The notes: generated by a model not told the origin, from the letters alone. A DNA stretch of 64,000 nt from Gnetum montanum (GCA_015680685.1 MNCI01005178.1:88303-152302); one strand, 5' to 3'; counted from the first letter of the stretch, positions 47,015 to 59,345 are shown. Numbers and translations: made by a program.

Positions 47015-50000
47015 TTATCTTTTTGCAGGGTTTTCCTCATAATAAGCAATCTGGTTTTTCCCTTCATACTGCACATCAATTTCTGAGATATTTCTATGTG
47101 GGCTAGCAGCAGCAACAGGTCTAGATACACTAGCAGGTGTTGAAGCCGCCGGAATGGAATTACGAATGCTAGTAAGAGCCATTACAATATCTGAAATTGG
47201 GGGACGATGCTCAGGAACATCATGAAGACAAACTGCTGCCACAGCTACTGCTTGGCACAAGCTTCTCAATTGGCAACGCCCTCTCAGCAAAGGATCTGCT
47301 AGCTGCACCATTTTGTTCCGATCGGATAAGTAAGGCCGAGCCTGTAACACCATAAAACCAGATTCAGTTATTTCTTGCCAAACAAGATGCAACATATGAA
47401 TTACAAATGTACAAGCTTCATCCATAAGAAATTACTTGATAAATTTTTTAATCTCCAAATCCTATACTAGCATAGTGCAAGATCAAATAAACGCTTGGAT
47501 TGATACCCAAGAAACAAGACTTTGTTGTGCATGCGGTTTTGTTTCATCAAGGGCTGGCTTTCCTGTGATTAGCTCCAATAAGACAACCCCAAAGCTGTAG
47601 ATATCAGATTTCTTAGTCAGTTGACCCGTCAAAGCATACTCTGGTGCACAGTACCCATAAGTTCCCATCACTCTAGTAGAGACATGAGTCTGGTCGCCAA
47701 CAGGTCCCAATTTAGCCAGCCCAAAATCTGAGAGCTTTGGATGAAAACCTTCGTCCAACAGAATATTGGCTGTTTTTAAATCTCGGTAAATCACAGGTGG
47801 CTTGGCTTCATCATGCAAATACTCTAATCCTTTGGCTGCACCTTCTGCAATCATTATTCGGGTGTTCCAATCTAAGGGTTCCTTATCTGGTGAAACAGTT
47901 GCATCTGAAAACAATAATGAACAGTGTTGATGCTCAGAAAACAAGCAGCTAATGCAATCACAATGCTATTTAGGAAGACCAGTTAATTACCATACAAACG
48001 ATCTTCAACAGATCCCAAAGGCATATATTCATACACCAATAATCTCTGGTCTCCATCTGCACAGTATCCAATAAGATTGACTAGATTTGGATGTTTTAGA
48101 AGGCTAAGCATCAGGACTTCCACCAGGAATTCCTTGTTGCCTTGAGTACCATTTTTGTCAAGTTGTTTAATAGCTACAACCTGGGAATCAGTAATAATGT
48201 TCATTATAAATACCCTAATGTTTTTAAACTAATAAAAGAAAGAATCATGCTGCATAATTCTAAGTTCTCCAAAATAAGAACGATTAAAAATTTTCCATTT
48301 ACCTGACCATTTTCAAGTCTTCCCTTGTATACGCTGCCAAATCCACCTTGACCTATAAAATTATCTTGCCTAAAATTTTGAGTTGCAGCAGCTAGTTCAC
48401 GAAATGTAAATATCCTTGCTGATATTGGTGCCCCTAGTGGCGCTGATCTCACTTGCTGTGGTGCTGATATATCTGAAAAGAAGATAACAGATAGTTCAAT
48501 ATAAACCTATAAACCTCCATCAAGGTTAAGCACATTCTTTATCTCATGAATTTATTATACATAATCAACTGACTATAAACAAAAATGTCTCATGTACAGT
48601 TAAATAATTTCGATGTCCCTCCTCACGTCTATGTTTTCTGATTAGCTCTCTGATATGTGATTTTGCCTATATAACGCTTAATTTACAGGATATTGAGAGA
48701 AGGAAACCTGGATGCTCCTATTTCTTGCACTGTAATATATTAACGTTGATAAGAGTACTCTGTTTTTGCTGATGTCATGTATTGGAAACTTTAAAAAGAC
48801 AAAAAAATGGAATAGCTTTATAAGCCTTAGATGATGGGGAGCTGGAAGCTCCTATCTTACGACAGATTTTAAGATCCATGTTCTCGTTGAATTATTTGAG
48901 ATACTGGAGACTCCAGGTTTGTTATGACCTGCCACTATAAACTTAGGATTTCCCTTGTCTTAAGAAAATTAAATAATTTCAATAAATAAAAAATAACAAC
49001 ACAATTCAGTCATTCTTATTCCACTAAGGCATTCAATTAACCCAGTAATAAACTAATTTTTGAACTTTGAAATATGGTTCTTAACAAACCTAGAACCAAA
49101 TTTAAAATGCACGAACCTTTTATGCAGAGAATTTCAAATAATAAAAAACATCACACCATTTTAAGTACGCAAGGACTGATTTCATATAAAAGTAAATTCC
49201 AGGTCATTAACATATGTTGCATGTATTACCTTGGTCCTATAGGGAAAGAAAAATTTGTAACACGTGGCATCAATATGCCTATATGCAAATATTTAGTCAT
49301 TCTCATATAACCTCAAGTCTCCATGAAAAAGGCAATTACACAAACTCTTTATTATTGGATATTTCAAATTTATCTTTCTAGTGCACATTGTAATAAACTT
49401 CAGCCTGCAATCATGACTATGCAAATACACATGAGAGTATACCTCTATGTGTGCAGAGAAATCTTTTATGTAACACCAGCATCTACATCACTGTCATAAA
49501 TTGCTACAGCATGACTTGCAGTGCTAAAGAACTCCATTTCTATAGGGTGTAAAAGGTATTGTTGAGCTTTTTAAACATTGTACCGTGAACTTAAAGAGTA
49601 TATTAAAGTACGCGGGTATCTTCTTGTCATTTATAGCTTAAAGAGCACATTCATTTTGAATATGTTCATCACCACCAGTATTAGACTTATTCGTGATAAA
49701 ATTCCACCTCAAGTCTACCTAAACAAAACGCCTTTCTAAATCAACTCTACATACTATCATTCCAATGTCGAAGGCCCTTGCAGCCCTCACAGTAACGGAA
49801 ATTATTGTACAAATGCTTTTAAAATAAAAAGTTTAAAATTTTACGGCAAGGAAAAGTTAGAATAAGTTAAAATCAGATTCCCTATTTTGTTTTAGTGTGC
49901 TTAAATTAATGGGGATGGAGAGTATCCAAGATATTATCAATATTTTTTAAATATACAAAGTCAAAAAAGAAACACAAAAAAAGTTCTTTAAAAAGAACTT

Positions 50001-50816
50001 TTTGCAGTTAATACAAGCTTAAAGACGTGTTAACAATCAGTGAAAATGTATGTGAAGATTACAGTGACTTAGAAATCCATCAATACATCCTGGGTAACTA
50101 GCATAGCTATTGAATCTTCTAATCCTTATTTATAATATCACAGTAATCAATTACGACCTTGAAAAAAGAAATAATATATCACATGCACTGCACTAAAATA
50201 TTCAACTCAAAGATTCACAGAAAACAGGGTTCATGAGTAATTATATCAAAGAGGCCTACAGCGCTTAAATCTATCTGAATTACCTGTGAATTTCATGAAT
50301 TAAACTAAATTCCCTGTATTTTTCGGAAATAAATCAAAGGAAAGAGCCATCGTTGGATCACCTTACGTTATATGAAGAAAGTTCATATTTCAAAATATCT
50401 TGTAACGTTCAATATCACTAATGCAATCTTTTTAAATAAGAAAACATACAACAAAGCGGCATCTGTACCAATGCCTGATCTTTTTTGTAAGAAAATATAA
50501 GAAATTAAAAGGTTGAATGAAATTAACCTAAGATGATTATCATTATCTATATCCGCAAAAACAAAATGCATAAATAAAGTTAAGTGACAATCACAATTAC
50601 AAAATGAATAATCCTTGAAAATCCTATTTAAATCTATAAAACAAAATACTTAAATTGGAAGAAATGAAACGAAAAATAAAATCATTTTTAAAGCAAAACG
50701 GCAACAGCATTTCATCTATACATACCCAGAAAACGCTGCCTGCCATGGTGCGGCCCCTCGGCTTCGGTTGTGTTGGCAGACTTCTTTGACTTGCGAAAAC
50801 AGGGAAAGCAGCTCAT
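47015..50816 (-). CDS. PBS1-like receptor-like cytoplasmic kinase (RLCK VII)
   Basis: Five exons on the minus strand: 50816-50726, 48472-48303, 48180-47991, 47904-47507, 47341-47015. All introns are GT-AG (2253, 122, 86 and 165 bp) and phases join cleanly to 391 residues. Ser/Thr kinase of the PBS1-like family, expected at the plasma membrane and acting below receptor kinases in immune or growth signalling. N-terminus [13 protein letters not shown] has Cys3 and Cys6 for possible S-acylation but no Gly2 for myristoylation. Kinase domain: Gly loop [11 protein letters not shown] (71-81), Lys92, YRDLK (190-194), DFG (210-212), APE (237-239), all intact. The activation segment has GDQTHVSTR (220-228) where PBS1 has GDK. 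Closest remembered relative is the PBL27 group (shared [10 protein letters not shown] and MPLGS motifs). The only intact gene in the window. Confidence 0.93.
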
Positions 50817-51700
50817 TTTCTGTACCGAGAAAACAGAGCCAACCTACCAATTCTCCTAATCAAAGAGTGCCTGCAATCTGTCGATATAAAAAACAGAACA
50901 AATCAAAGGGAAAACAAGAACAGGGCACAAAAGTTCAATAACAGAGAATAACTAAACAGATTGGTGACATTTTCCAGACACCCACAAATCCTGCAAAGAT
51001 GAATTGTAAAACCCAGAATCGCGCAGAGAAGCAATTACAAGGAAGATGCCAAAACCTGCGGTACAGAAGGCAGCAGTTACGTAGGCATTCAATTTTTGCA
51101 GGGTCCGGACATCTACATCTGTATGCTACTTAATAGCCTACGATATTAGACTCATTTTCTTTTTCTTGCGGATTGGTCTGCCTGTGGCAAGTTCCTAATA
51201 ACATGTTGATACAGTAAGCACATTTTGAAATTCTCTTGGAACCTTCTTTTGTCAATATCGAGGCTAAATGATGCAAAAGTGCAAGGATTGTGATTGTGAA
51301 ATTTCTGGATAAATTTTTGGGTGCGATTCATCTACGGGCCTGTCCGAAGAACCCACAAGTGCGTTGTTTTCTAATCGATCATGCGCATAGATCATTACAA
51401 GATTGTTGGGTTTGTGGACCCTGCTTGCTGGCTACGTTATAATATTTATGAGTTGTCAGCGAAGACTATGCTGTTTTTTGATTTTGCACGGTCCACGGAC
51501 TTGGGTAATTGCTTCCCGCGGCAGGTTTGGTTTTTATCTTTGGAACGCCGAAGTGCACGCTTACAAGTTTTCCTTTTAATTTTCAAATAAAACCTACGGT
51601 TTGCTGCCTTGGTTTGTTTTTATGGAAACCTACGTTCTAATCCACTGGTTATGTAAGAAAATACGACTACGCATCATCATCGTAGATTTTTCTAAGTAAA
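50817..51700 (-). promoter_or_regulatory. 5' flank of the kinase gene
   Basis: Holds the 5' UTR and promoter by position. Base composition is less AT-rich than the repeats and I see no retrotransposon match. No clear TATA box at a convincing distance. The short plus-strand frame at 51381-51590 shows no known domain and is not called. Confidence 0.5.
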
Positions 51701-52470
51701 ATGGATCGAGTACATGAGCTCTTAATATTTTTATTCCATTTCTTTTTTTACGTTGAGAAAGGTTGTTGAAATTAGAATTAGATGATTATATGTGTACCTT
51801 TAAACAAATAGGGTCATTACCTATGGATGCTCCATCTTATTCCATCAAACAAGTGAAAGCATAACCATTATTCTAAATGATAGTCTCTAACTCCTAAACA
51901 TAAAATCAACGTTAAACTTTAATAGAATTTTACAAATAAACATAAAATAAGCATCAAACTTTAATAGAACTTTACAAATCAATGCTATGCATAGAACCCA
52001 AATAAAGAGTCTTGCAAAGAGGCTAATACCTAATTATTTTGGAAACACAAACTACAAGAATCAAGTTCTGGGTTTACTTTTAATGAAGAGCACTAAGTTA
52101 TGAATAAAGTTATACTTGGGCTATATGTTAAGTTATGAGGGGGATGTTGCAACCTTGAAATAATTGCAATATAGGTACACCCTAAAATATATAGTCCAAT
52201 TAAAACTTTATAACTTAGCATTGTGCACTAGAATCAAACCCATAACTTGTAGCTAGAAATTATGGATTTGATTTTAGTAGATGATATTGAGTTATAAAGT
52301 CTGACAATAACAATAAAAGCTAAAAGCTTCCCAATTTTGAGCCTCCAAGTACGTGTTTTATGAAAGTATCATGTTGGTTATGTGTCATTGGATGCATAAA
52401 GGCTAACAATGAGGTGTTAGCATAGTGCTAATATTCTTAATTTAGTAACTCTAATAAGATGTTAGCCTAG
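51701..52470. repeat. Short repeats upstream of the kinase gene
   Basis: A tandem pair of about 43-bp units (AAACTTTAATAGAA-TTTTACAAAT) lies at 51910-51985. An inverted repeat has arms at about 52065-52130 and 52185-52255 (shared GGGTTT, CTAAGTTAT, AAAGTT and GGACTATAT blocks), and its right arm is related to 22950-23050. No gene. Confidence 0.55.
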
Positions 52471-53261
52471 TGATAAATCGTATTTTGTTAAGCCCTGATA
52501 TTGGATCTCATGATGCATTATTGGATATCCGATATCACGAGTTGCATGTCGGTCTATAAATACAACACTTAGGTGCATGATTTAGGCATTCCATTTATTA
52601 TTTGTAGCAAAGCTCTTGCAAATTTTCCTTTCGAGAGTTAGAATATTTTCTGAGTGCCCACAGTAGTGGTCAAAGAAGTGTATGAATCTTTATTTGAGCA
52701 CTGATGTACTTGAGCATGATAGTGTGAACAACAATAAAGATGAGTTTTTCTAATGAAACCTTGCAGCACTTGGAATATATTAATGCTTTCTTTATGCATT
52801 TAATATTCATGCAATCTACTTTAATGAATTCTAACTAAGTAATTAATATCGACTAAATAGCAAACATAAGCACGACCACTTTGAGCATATATTTAACGCT
52901 TGGTAACCCTAGTAGCGCTTAACACTTGGTAACCCAGTGGTGCTATAACGTGTTTAGGATGTGTACAGAAAGTGGGAACAAATGCCTATGTTAAGATTAG
53001 TTAAGTGTTAGTTAGTTACTAGATTAATTACACATTAAATTTACTTTGTTTCTAGCACTTAGGCAACTTAACCTATAAAAGATAAAATGATAAAAATCAT
53101 ATGCCTCAATTACACTTAACCATACATTTGCACTTCACAAGTGGAACTGAGAAGACAACAGTTGCAACAGTTAGATTCACTTCCTAGAATCTAGTGTACT
53201 TAAAGAACTAAAGTCTATGAAATTCGACCAGATTGCTAGGTGAATGCTAGTGATTAATGTG
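52471..53261 (+). mobile_element. LTR interrupted near its 3' end by element E
   Basis: Starts TGATAAATCG, with GATATC-type motifs and TATAAATA at 52555-52562, and follows the family LTR up to GAATGCTAGTGATTAATGTG, where the last roughly 50 bp are missing because element E begins. The left flank is not a polypurine tract, so this is a 5' or solo LTR. Confidence 0.8.
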
Positions 53262-53353
53262 TGATGAGTAGCGAGGTACCCCTATGCCCAACCATACGAA
53301 TCATAGGTGTTCATGTGTGATCCAGTCGAATTCTGCAAACTATAATTACTAAG

Positions 53354-54364
53354 TGATGAGTGGCGAGGTACCCCTACACTCAACCATACGAAACGAGCGT
53401 AGCACGCGCGATCTGGTCGAACTCCACAGACTAAGTGCCTACACGCCCCATGGAACACTTGGGGTTAATCATTCGTTGTCTTCCCAGACTTGCTTGTGGT
53501 TGTCACAGTGTATGGTTAAGTAAGTCCAAGGTATATGATTTTTATGGTCTTTTATGTTTTTCTCCTATGCTATTGAGGTGAAGGGTTGAAGAAACTAACT
53601 AACTCTAACTAATGAACTAAGTCTAAATTACCTAGCGTCAGCATCCGTTCCCACTTACCGTACACACCCTGAACCGATGCAACCGTGGTTACCAAACGCT
53701 AATCATTGCTGGGATCCCACGCGTAACAGATGTGCTCGAAGTGGTCGTACTGAGGCACTTAACTAGGAGGAAAGGGTTGAGAAAGCTAATCTAGCCTAAG
53801 TGTGATGAGCAGCCGATTCCTTGATTATCCGTACACATCTTGGTGCACGACTACCACTGGGATTACCAAGCGTAGATCCTAGATACGCCACTGGGTTACC
53901 AAGTAGTCACACTGAGATGCTCGTAATCAAGTCATACTCATTCCATGTTGCGATGAGCATCCGTTCTTTGACTATCCGTACACATCCTTAGATGCTCGTA
54001 ATCAAGTTGTACTCATTCCACATTACTAAGAGAAAGCAATAAATAACAATAAATAAAATCCTATTCCATGCACTGCAAGGTTTATCTAGGAAGTTCATCC
54101 TTATTGTCGTACACAACTTGTGTTTAGGTACAACATTGCTCGAATAAAGATTCGTTCACTTTAGGATTCCTACTCCGGGCACATGGAAAATATTCTATCT
54201 TTGGAGTGATCAAACTGCCAGAGTTTCCCTACTTCTAGCCTAGGATGAGGAAACAAGGGAGAGCCACCTTTTATTTATAGATATGACAGTGCACCGCAAT
54301 ATCGCATATGCGACATCGCAGGGGATGATGCGATATCGTGGCCTATGCGAATCGCGTCTCATCA
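53354..54364 (-). mobile_element. 3' LTR of element D
   Basis: Plus-strand limits TGATGAGTGGCGAGG and GTCTCATCA; minus-strand TATA box at 54279-54272. Polypurine tract ATGGGGTA adjoins (54365-54372). A partial tandem duplication lies at about 53801-54026. Confidence 0.9.
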
Positions 54365-54516
54365 TACCCCATGACTGAATGAAAACTCGTCCTCGAGTTC
54401 CTTACAAAATATTGGGAAGGTATGGGATTATTGAGGGGAATGGAACTAATGGGATGACATGTGAATAGATCATCATTATAAGACTCAACAACTGGTGTTC
54501 ATGACAACAAGGGTGA

Positions 54517-55448
54517 NNNNNNNNNNNNNNNNNNNNNNNNNNNNNNNNNNNNNNNNNNNNNNNNNNNNNNNNNNNNNNNNNNNNNNNNNNNNNNNNNNNN
54601 NNNNNNNNNNNNNNNNNNNNNNNNNNNNNNNNNNNNNNNNNNNNNNNNNNNNNNNNNNNNNNNNNNNNNNNNNNNNNNNNNNNNNNNNNNNNNNNNNNNN
54701 NNNNNNNNNNNNNNNNNNNNNNNNNNNNNNNNNNNNNNNNNNNNNNNNNNNNNNNNNNNNNNNNNNNNNNNNNNNNNNNNNNNNNNNNNNNNNNNNNNNN
54801 NNNNNNNNNNNNNNNNNNNNNNNNNNNNNNNNNNNNNNNNNNNNNNNNNNNNNNNNNNNNNNNNNNNNNNNNNNNNNNNNNNNNNNNNNNNNNNNNNNNN
54901 NNNNNNNNNNNNNNNNNNNNNNNNNNNNNNNNNNNNNNNNNNNNNNNNNNNNNNNNNNNNNNNNNNNNNNNNNNNNNNNNNNNNNNNNNNNNNNNNNNNN
55001 NNNNNNNNNNNNNNNNNNNNNNNNNNNNNNNNNNNNNNNNNNNNNNNNNNNNNNNNNNNNNNNNNNNNNNNNNNNNNNNNNNNNNNNNNNNNNNNNNNNN
55101 NNNNNNNNNNNNNNNNNNNNNNNNNNNNNNNNNNNNNNNNNNNNNNNNNNNNNNNNNNNNNNNNNNNNNNNNNNNNNNNNNNNNNNNNNNNNNNNNNNNN
55201 NNNNNNNNNNNNNNNNNNNNNNNNNNNNNNNNNNNNNNNNNNNNNNNNNNNNNNNNNNNNNNNNNNNNNNNNNNNNNNNNNNNNNNNNNNNNNNNNNNNN
55301 NNNNNNNNNNNNNNNNNNNNNNNNNNNNNNNNNNNNNNNNNNNNNNNNNNNNNNNNNNNNNNNNNNNNNNNNNNNNNNNNNNNNNNNNNNNNNNNNNNNN
55401 NNNNNNNNNNNNNNNNNNNNNNNNNNNNNNNNNNNNNNNNNNNNNNNN
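54517..55448. other. Assembly gap (932 Ns)
   Basis: Run of N inside the 3' region of element D. Any ORF3 or promoter-like block of D would be hidden here. Long frames crossing it are artefacts. Confidence 0.99.
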
Positions 55449-55804
55449 CCAAGCACCCAAGAGAATGACCAACACAAATGCATCAAGTTCCCTTGAAGTC
55501 ACACCCTTTTCAATCCTTGAGTCCTTCCTTAGTTTGAGAAATGCCCAGTCACCGATTCGTTTAAGTTCTTATTAGAAGGGGACTGTACATTTCCAAGCCG
55601 AGAGAGACCATAGAAACTGGTGGATGGATGGATGAAGTGGTCTCATTGCCCACCATATCAAAAGAAACATACCTTAGTATCAACATTGTGACTTAAAGGT
55701 AAAAACCAAACATTAGCAATCAACATGAAAATAGTTCATACCATCATGCAGAACACTTATTAGGTGACAAACTTACACGGTGGATCACACACACACACAA
55801 AATG

Positions 55805-56010
55805 AAAAAGTATAACGATGTTATAAAACAAAAACAAGAAGAGTTAAAGAAAGTTGTAAAACAAAAACAAGAAAAGTTAAAGAAATTTTTAAAACAAAAA
55901 TGTGTAAGACAAAAATGTGTAAAACAAAAATGTGTAAGAAAAAAACTTGTAAAACAAAAACGTTGTAAAAAAAATGCATAAAACAAAAATGTGTAAAACA
56001 AAAAATTAAA
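55805..56010 (-). repeat. T-rich minisatellite of D
   Basis: The clearest copy of the array: about a dozen units of 15-16 bp related to AAAACAAAAATGTGT on the plus strand. It directly follows the internal purine-rich site. Confidence 0.8.
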
Positions 56011-56043
56011 AAGAACTGAGGTCCCCATATGATTAGCATAGGT

Positions 56044-56067
56044 GGCCATCTCCCCCATGACTGAATT
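56044..56067 (-). promoter_or_regulatory. Internal purine-rich site (PPT-like) in D
   Basis: Minus strand AATTCAGTCATGGGGGAG, followed by ATGGCC. The terminal polypurine tract of the same element reads ATTCAGTCATGGGGTA (minus strand, 54380-54365), so the 14 bases ATTCAGTCATGGGG occur twice. Confidence 0.55.
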
Positions 56068-56224
56068 GTAAGGGAGAGATCTGAAATAATGAATGTCTAT
56101 TTAAATTTCGTAGAAGTGCCCAACTCCTCCCAATTGATGATCTTAGGTTGAGGGGTGGGAGTTGGCAACGCTCATATTCCAACGTGTCTATGCCTTCATT
56201 ATTGGCATGGTTTTTCTCCTCAGT

Positions 56225-56860
56225 TCATTCCATGCATATTTGTTTGATCTTTCGAGTAGCTGTCAACCATGAGGTGTCTACTACTTGTTGTGTGGTTGCT
56301 ACATACAAGCATCTTTGTTTTAAAAATTCAAGGGCACACCTATTACATGGAGGCATTTCCTCCATGTCATCACCCGATGAATCACTGTATGTGATGCATG
56401 GAACTTTCCTCTTCTCGATCTTTCCATAAATGTTTATCTTAGATATCTCCAAGGAAAGATCGCGGATCCTAAGGCATGCATCTACTATACTCAGCCATGC
56501 CCTTCCCATTATAATTGGGAAGTCCCCTTCGTTGTTATTAACTTCAATCACCAGGAAATCAGCTGGGTGGGACCAACCACACACAGTGGTAACAATGTCC
56601 TCCACCAATCCCAAGGGAATGGTGATGGACTGATCTGCCAGCTCTAGTTGAATGTTACTCTTCTTAAGTTGGGGTAGGTTCCAGGCTTGATACATTTCTT
56701 GTGATATTAAATTGACTCCGGAACTTGAGTCAAGAAGAGCCTTATGTGGTTCTTTCTCGGCGATTTGTAAATAGATTAAGGGGCTTCTAGGATTAGTTAG
56801 TTTCCTGGGAAGGTGGCCTACCTTAATCCAGTCAGTTACGGTATGCATTAACATAACCAT
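56225..56860 (-). pseudogene. Protease region of D, open 211 codons
   Basis: Continuous frame with the lead-in MHTVTDWIKVGHLPRK, the active site KALLDSSSGVNLIS (D-S-S at 56731-56723 instead of D-S-G) and the flap-side motif GDFPIIMGRAWLS. After about residue 150 comes a linker that in complete copies leads into RT; here it ends at a stop shortly before the deletion junction. Aspartic protease of LTR elements; the Gly-to-Ser change makes activity doubtful. Confidence 0.75.
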
Positions 56861-56935
56861 ATACGTTAAGCTCTGTTGGACTAAAGGGTGCTCTGAAGTG
56901 TTAGATGATGGAGGAGTGTACCTAGACTCAACCGC

Positions 56936-59345
56936 TTATTGTTGTGAGAGTTTTTCTGGGCTTTTGGTTCTGAAGAAAGGTCTTCTCTTTTTACAGTTGT
57001 CAGAACTAGCAGCAAGTTGGATATTTACAACTCTCGCAGCGTTATGTTGCTGCGGTTGAGTAGTGAGTTCCCCTTGAATTGTTGGAGCAGGAGGTGTTGT
57101 GGGAACTACATGTGGAAGAGGTGCGGATGGAGTTGGAGGATGGTAAGTATGTGGGGTGCCTCCCAGATGAGAAGGAGTCCTCCTAAAGTACTCCCAAACT
57201 TGGTAGTGATGTTGGGGAGTAGTGTGACTCATAGAGTCACTTGGAGAAACTAGCTGCTGCACATAATATCCATAAGAATCGAGCTGCTGGTAAGGGTACT
57301 GTTGTGTCAGCGGTGGCATCCCCCATGATTGTGGGTATTGCCACTGCTGATGATGTCCGATGGCTTGTGGTGGAGTTCCACTTGGATAGTACATTAGTGG
57401 TTGGTGGAACTGCCTTGGATTACCTTGGGAATAAGGTAACCTTCGGGGTGTTTGTCGTTGGTTAAGTCTTGGATTAAGAGCATACACCCCAGACTCCTAT
57501 AGATGTGAGATAATTGGACAACATCCCTTAGGATGATCATATTGGAAGATCTCACATCCACCATTATCGTCTATGTCAGAATCCACAACTTCATCGGAGA
57601 TAGGAATTTTCCCCTTACCCTTGTTATGTGCAGGGCCGAAATCTCTCCGCTTTGTCTTACCTTTGTCACTATTTCGTTCCTCCTTAGACTCTTCTACAAT
57701 TTTCAAGACACTTTTAAGTCTTGAGTCTAAGGAATCCCACAATTGATCCATCTTAGTCGATACTTCTATTGTTAATTTTTGAATCAGCAAGGTTTTTCTG
57801 TTCACCAACTCTTCAAGTGGCGACTCATCCTCCTCCTCGCAAAATTTCACTCCCTTCTTCCGAAGGGAGGGGTCACGGTTGTATTCTTCTACACACTCTC
57901 TCTTGCGTAGCTCACCTTCTTCTTTTGCTACTTATTCCAACAAGCTATGTACTTCATGGGCTCTAAGTTGTGAGAGTCTCCCTTGGGCATAAGTCCCAAG
58001 GGTTCTTCTAGTTTCATGCCTTAGCCCATCCACGATGTGGCAAAGTTGATCCCGCTGAGCATATCCATGGCCTGGGCAACGATGTAATAATGTGTAGTAG
58101 TGGCCCATGGCAACATCCAAGGGTTCATATGTACCTTTTTTCCAGCTTTGGATCTGCTTACGCAAATTAGACACTCGAGAGTATGTTTGATACTTATTGT
58201 TGAAGAGTTCTAGCATCGTACTCCACCTCCTGATGGTTTCCAGTTCTAAGGACCAGTACCAACTCTCTGCTTCTTTGGTGAGTGTCCTTGGAAACAACTT
58301 AATTTTTTGCCACTCGTTTTCTATATTTTGCAAGGCACAAGCATCGTGGAATGCCTGTAAATGATGTTGCGGATCAGCGTTGTATCCCCCCTCAAAGTGT
58401 GGGATATTGTTCATGTCTAAGCATTTGATCCGACTATCTTTTAAATGCCTTGTTGGTACCCTAACTGCCTCTGTTATGTCAAGCATACTTCAGGTTACAA
58501 GTAGGGGTTCATCATGATCGTCTCTTTCATGATGCCTATGATGTCTTCGTTGTTTCCTACTTTCCCTTCATTCATGTCCTTGTCCTCTCTCTCGACTCTC
58601 TCATTGAGGTCTCTCATTTTTCTTACTTTTATCCTCTCCTTTATGCTCATGCTGGTTGCGCCCAAATGTGGAAGGAGAGGGTATGTGATGAGATGAAGGA
58701 GAAGAAGAAGGAGAACCATCGCCATGATGATGTTTCCTACCTTCTCTTCGGCTGCTTCGGCCCCAATCATGGTGATGATCTAAGTGCCCATCCTTATTAT
58801 GAGTTGTTGTTCCCTCTGTGAACAGTTGGTGTTCACGGGGGTCAGAACCAATGTTATGTATCATTGAGCATAGGTTTTGATACCCAACCTCCCCACCATC
58901 GTTAGGAGGGGGAACATCATTTGTTAGAGAACCCGTGATAATGGGTTCCTCATCTCCTATTTTGCTAAGGACGTGCAGGCCTTTGGCCTTCAACAGTGTA
59001 TGTTGGCTCTCCTGCCGTGAGTCCCTCATACGTTGCAAAGTTGTGGGATGGTAATCCCTCATGTCAAAATCACCCATAACATATTCAGCAAAAATTCTGT
59101 CATGCCAATCTATGCCAAAGTACGGAAAAGCATGTTAGGGACTGCCTGATCTGGGGGTAACACTATGTTACCATGCAGATCTCTCCAGCGCATCTGTTCA
59201 TCTTGATGGAAGATAAAAGTAAAATTGGGAATATACTCACCCTATATTGCTGAGAAATTGGCTGATTTAGGTTATGTGTTTTTGATTGCCGACTGTTCTT
59301 TGTATTGTCCCTAGGTGGTGAGCTGCTCTTGTTAGAAGACGACAT
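56936..59345 (-). pseudogene. Gag of element D, nearly complete but broken
   Basis: Start ATG 59345 (MSSSNKSSSPPRDN). Open segments: 59345-59163, 58486-57932, 57850-57497, 57487-56936, joined across stops and shifts. Residue blocks: N-terminal YIPNFTFIFHQDEQMRW in another frame near 59230-59180, an Arg/Asp/Glu/His-rich region (58770-58500), the capsid core with AFHDACALQNIENEW and KEAESWYWSLE (58486-58200), a linker with MDQLWDSLDSRLK, a knuckle CEIFQYDHPKGCC (about 57556-57515; second Cys replaced by Phe), and a Pro/Gln/Tyr-rich tail. It is the least decayed gag in the window. Confidence 0.8.

Noticed and set aside
51381-51590. 69-codon plus-strand frame near the kinase promoter
   Set aside because: No recognisable motif, no splice or codon support; could be chance in less AT-rich sequence.
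54402-55502. Long reading frames of 317-366 codons
   Set aside because: They exist only because they cross the run of Ns.
55744-56058. Phe/Cys-rich frames starting MGEMA, resembling a membrane protein or small env
   Set aside because: They translate the T-rich minisatellite. The start codon is part of the purine-rich site; weak similarity between copies is explained by the shared DNA repeat.
57017-57465. Plus-strand frames of 74-78 codons
   Set aside because: Complement of the gag tail of D.
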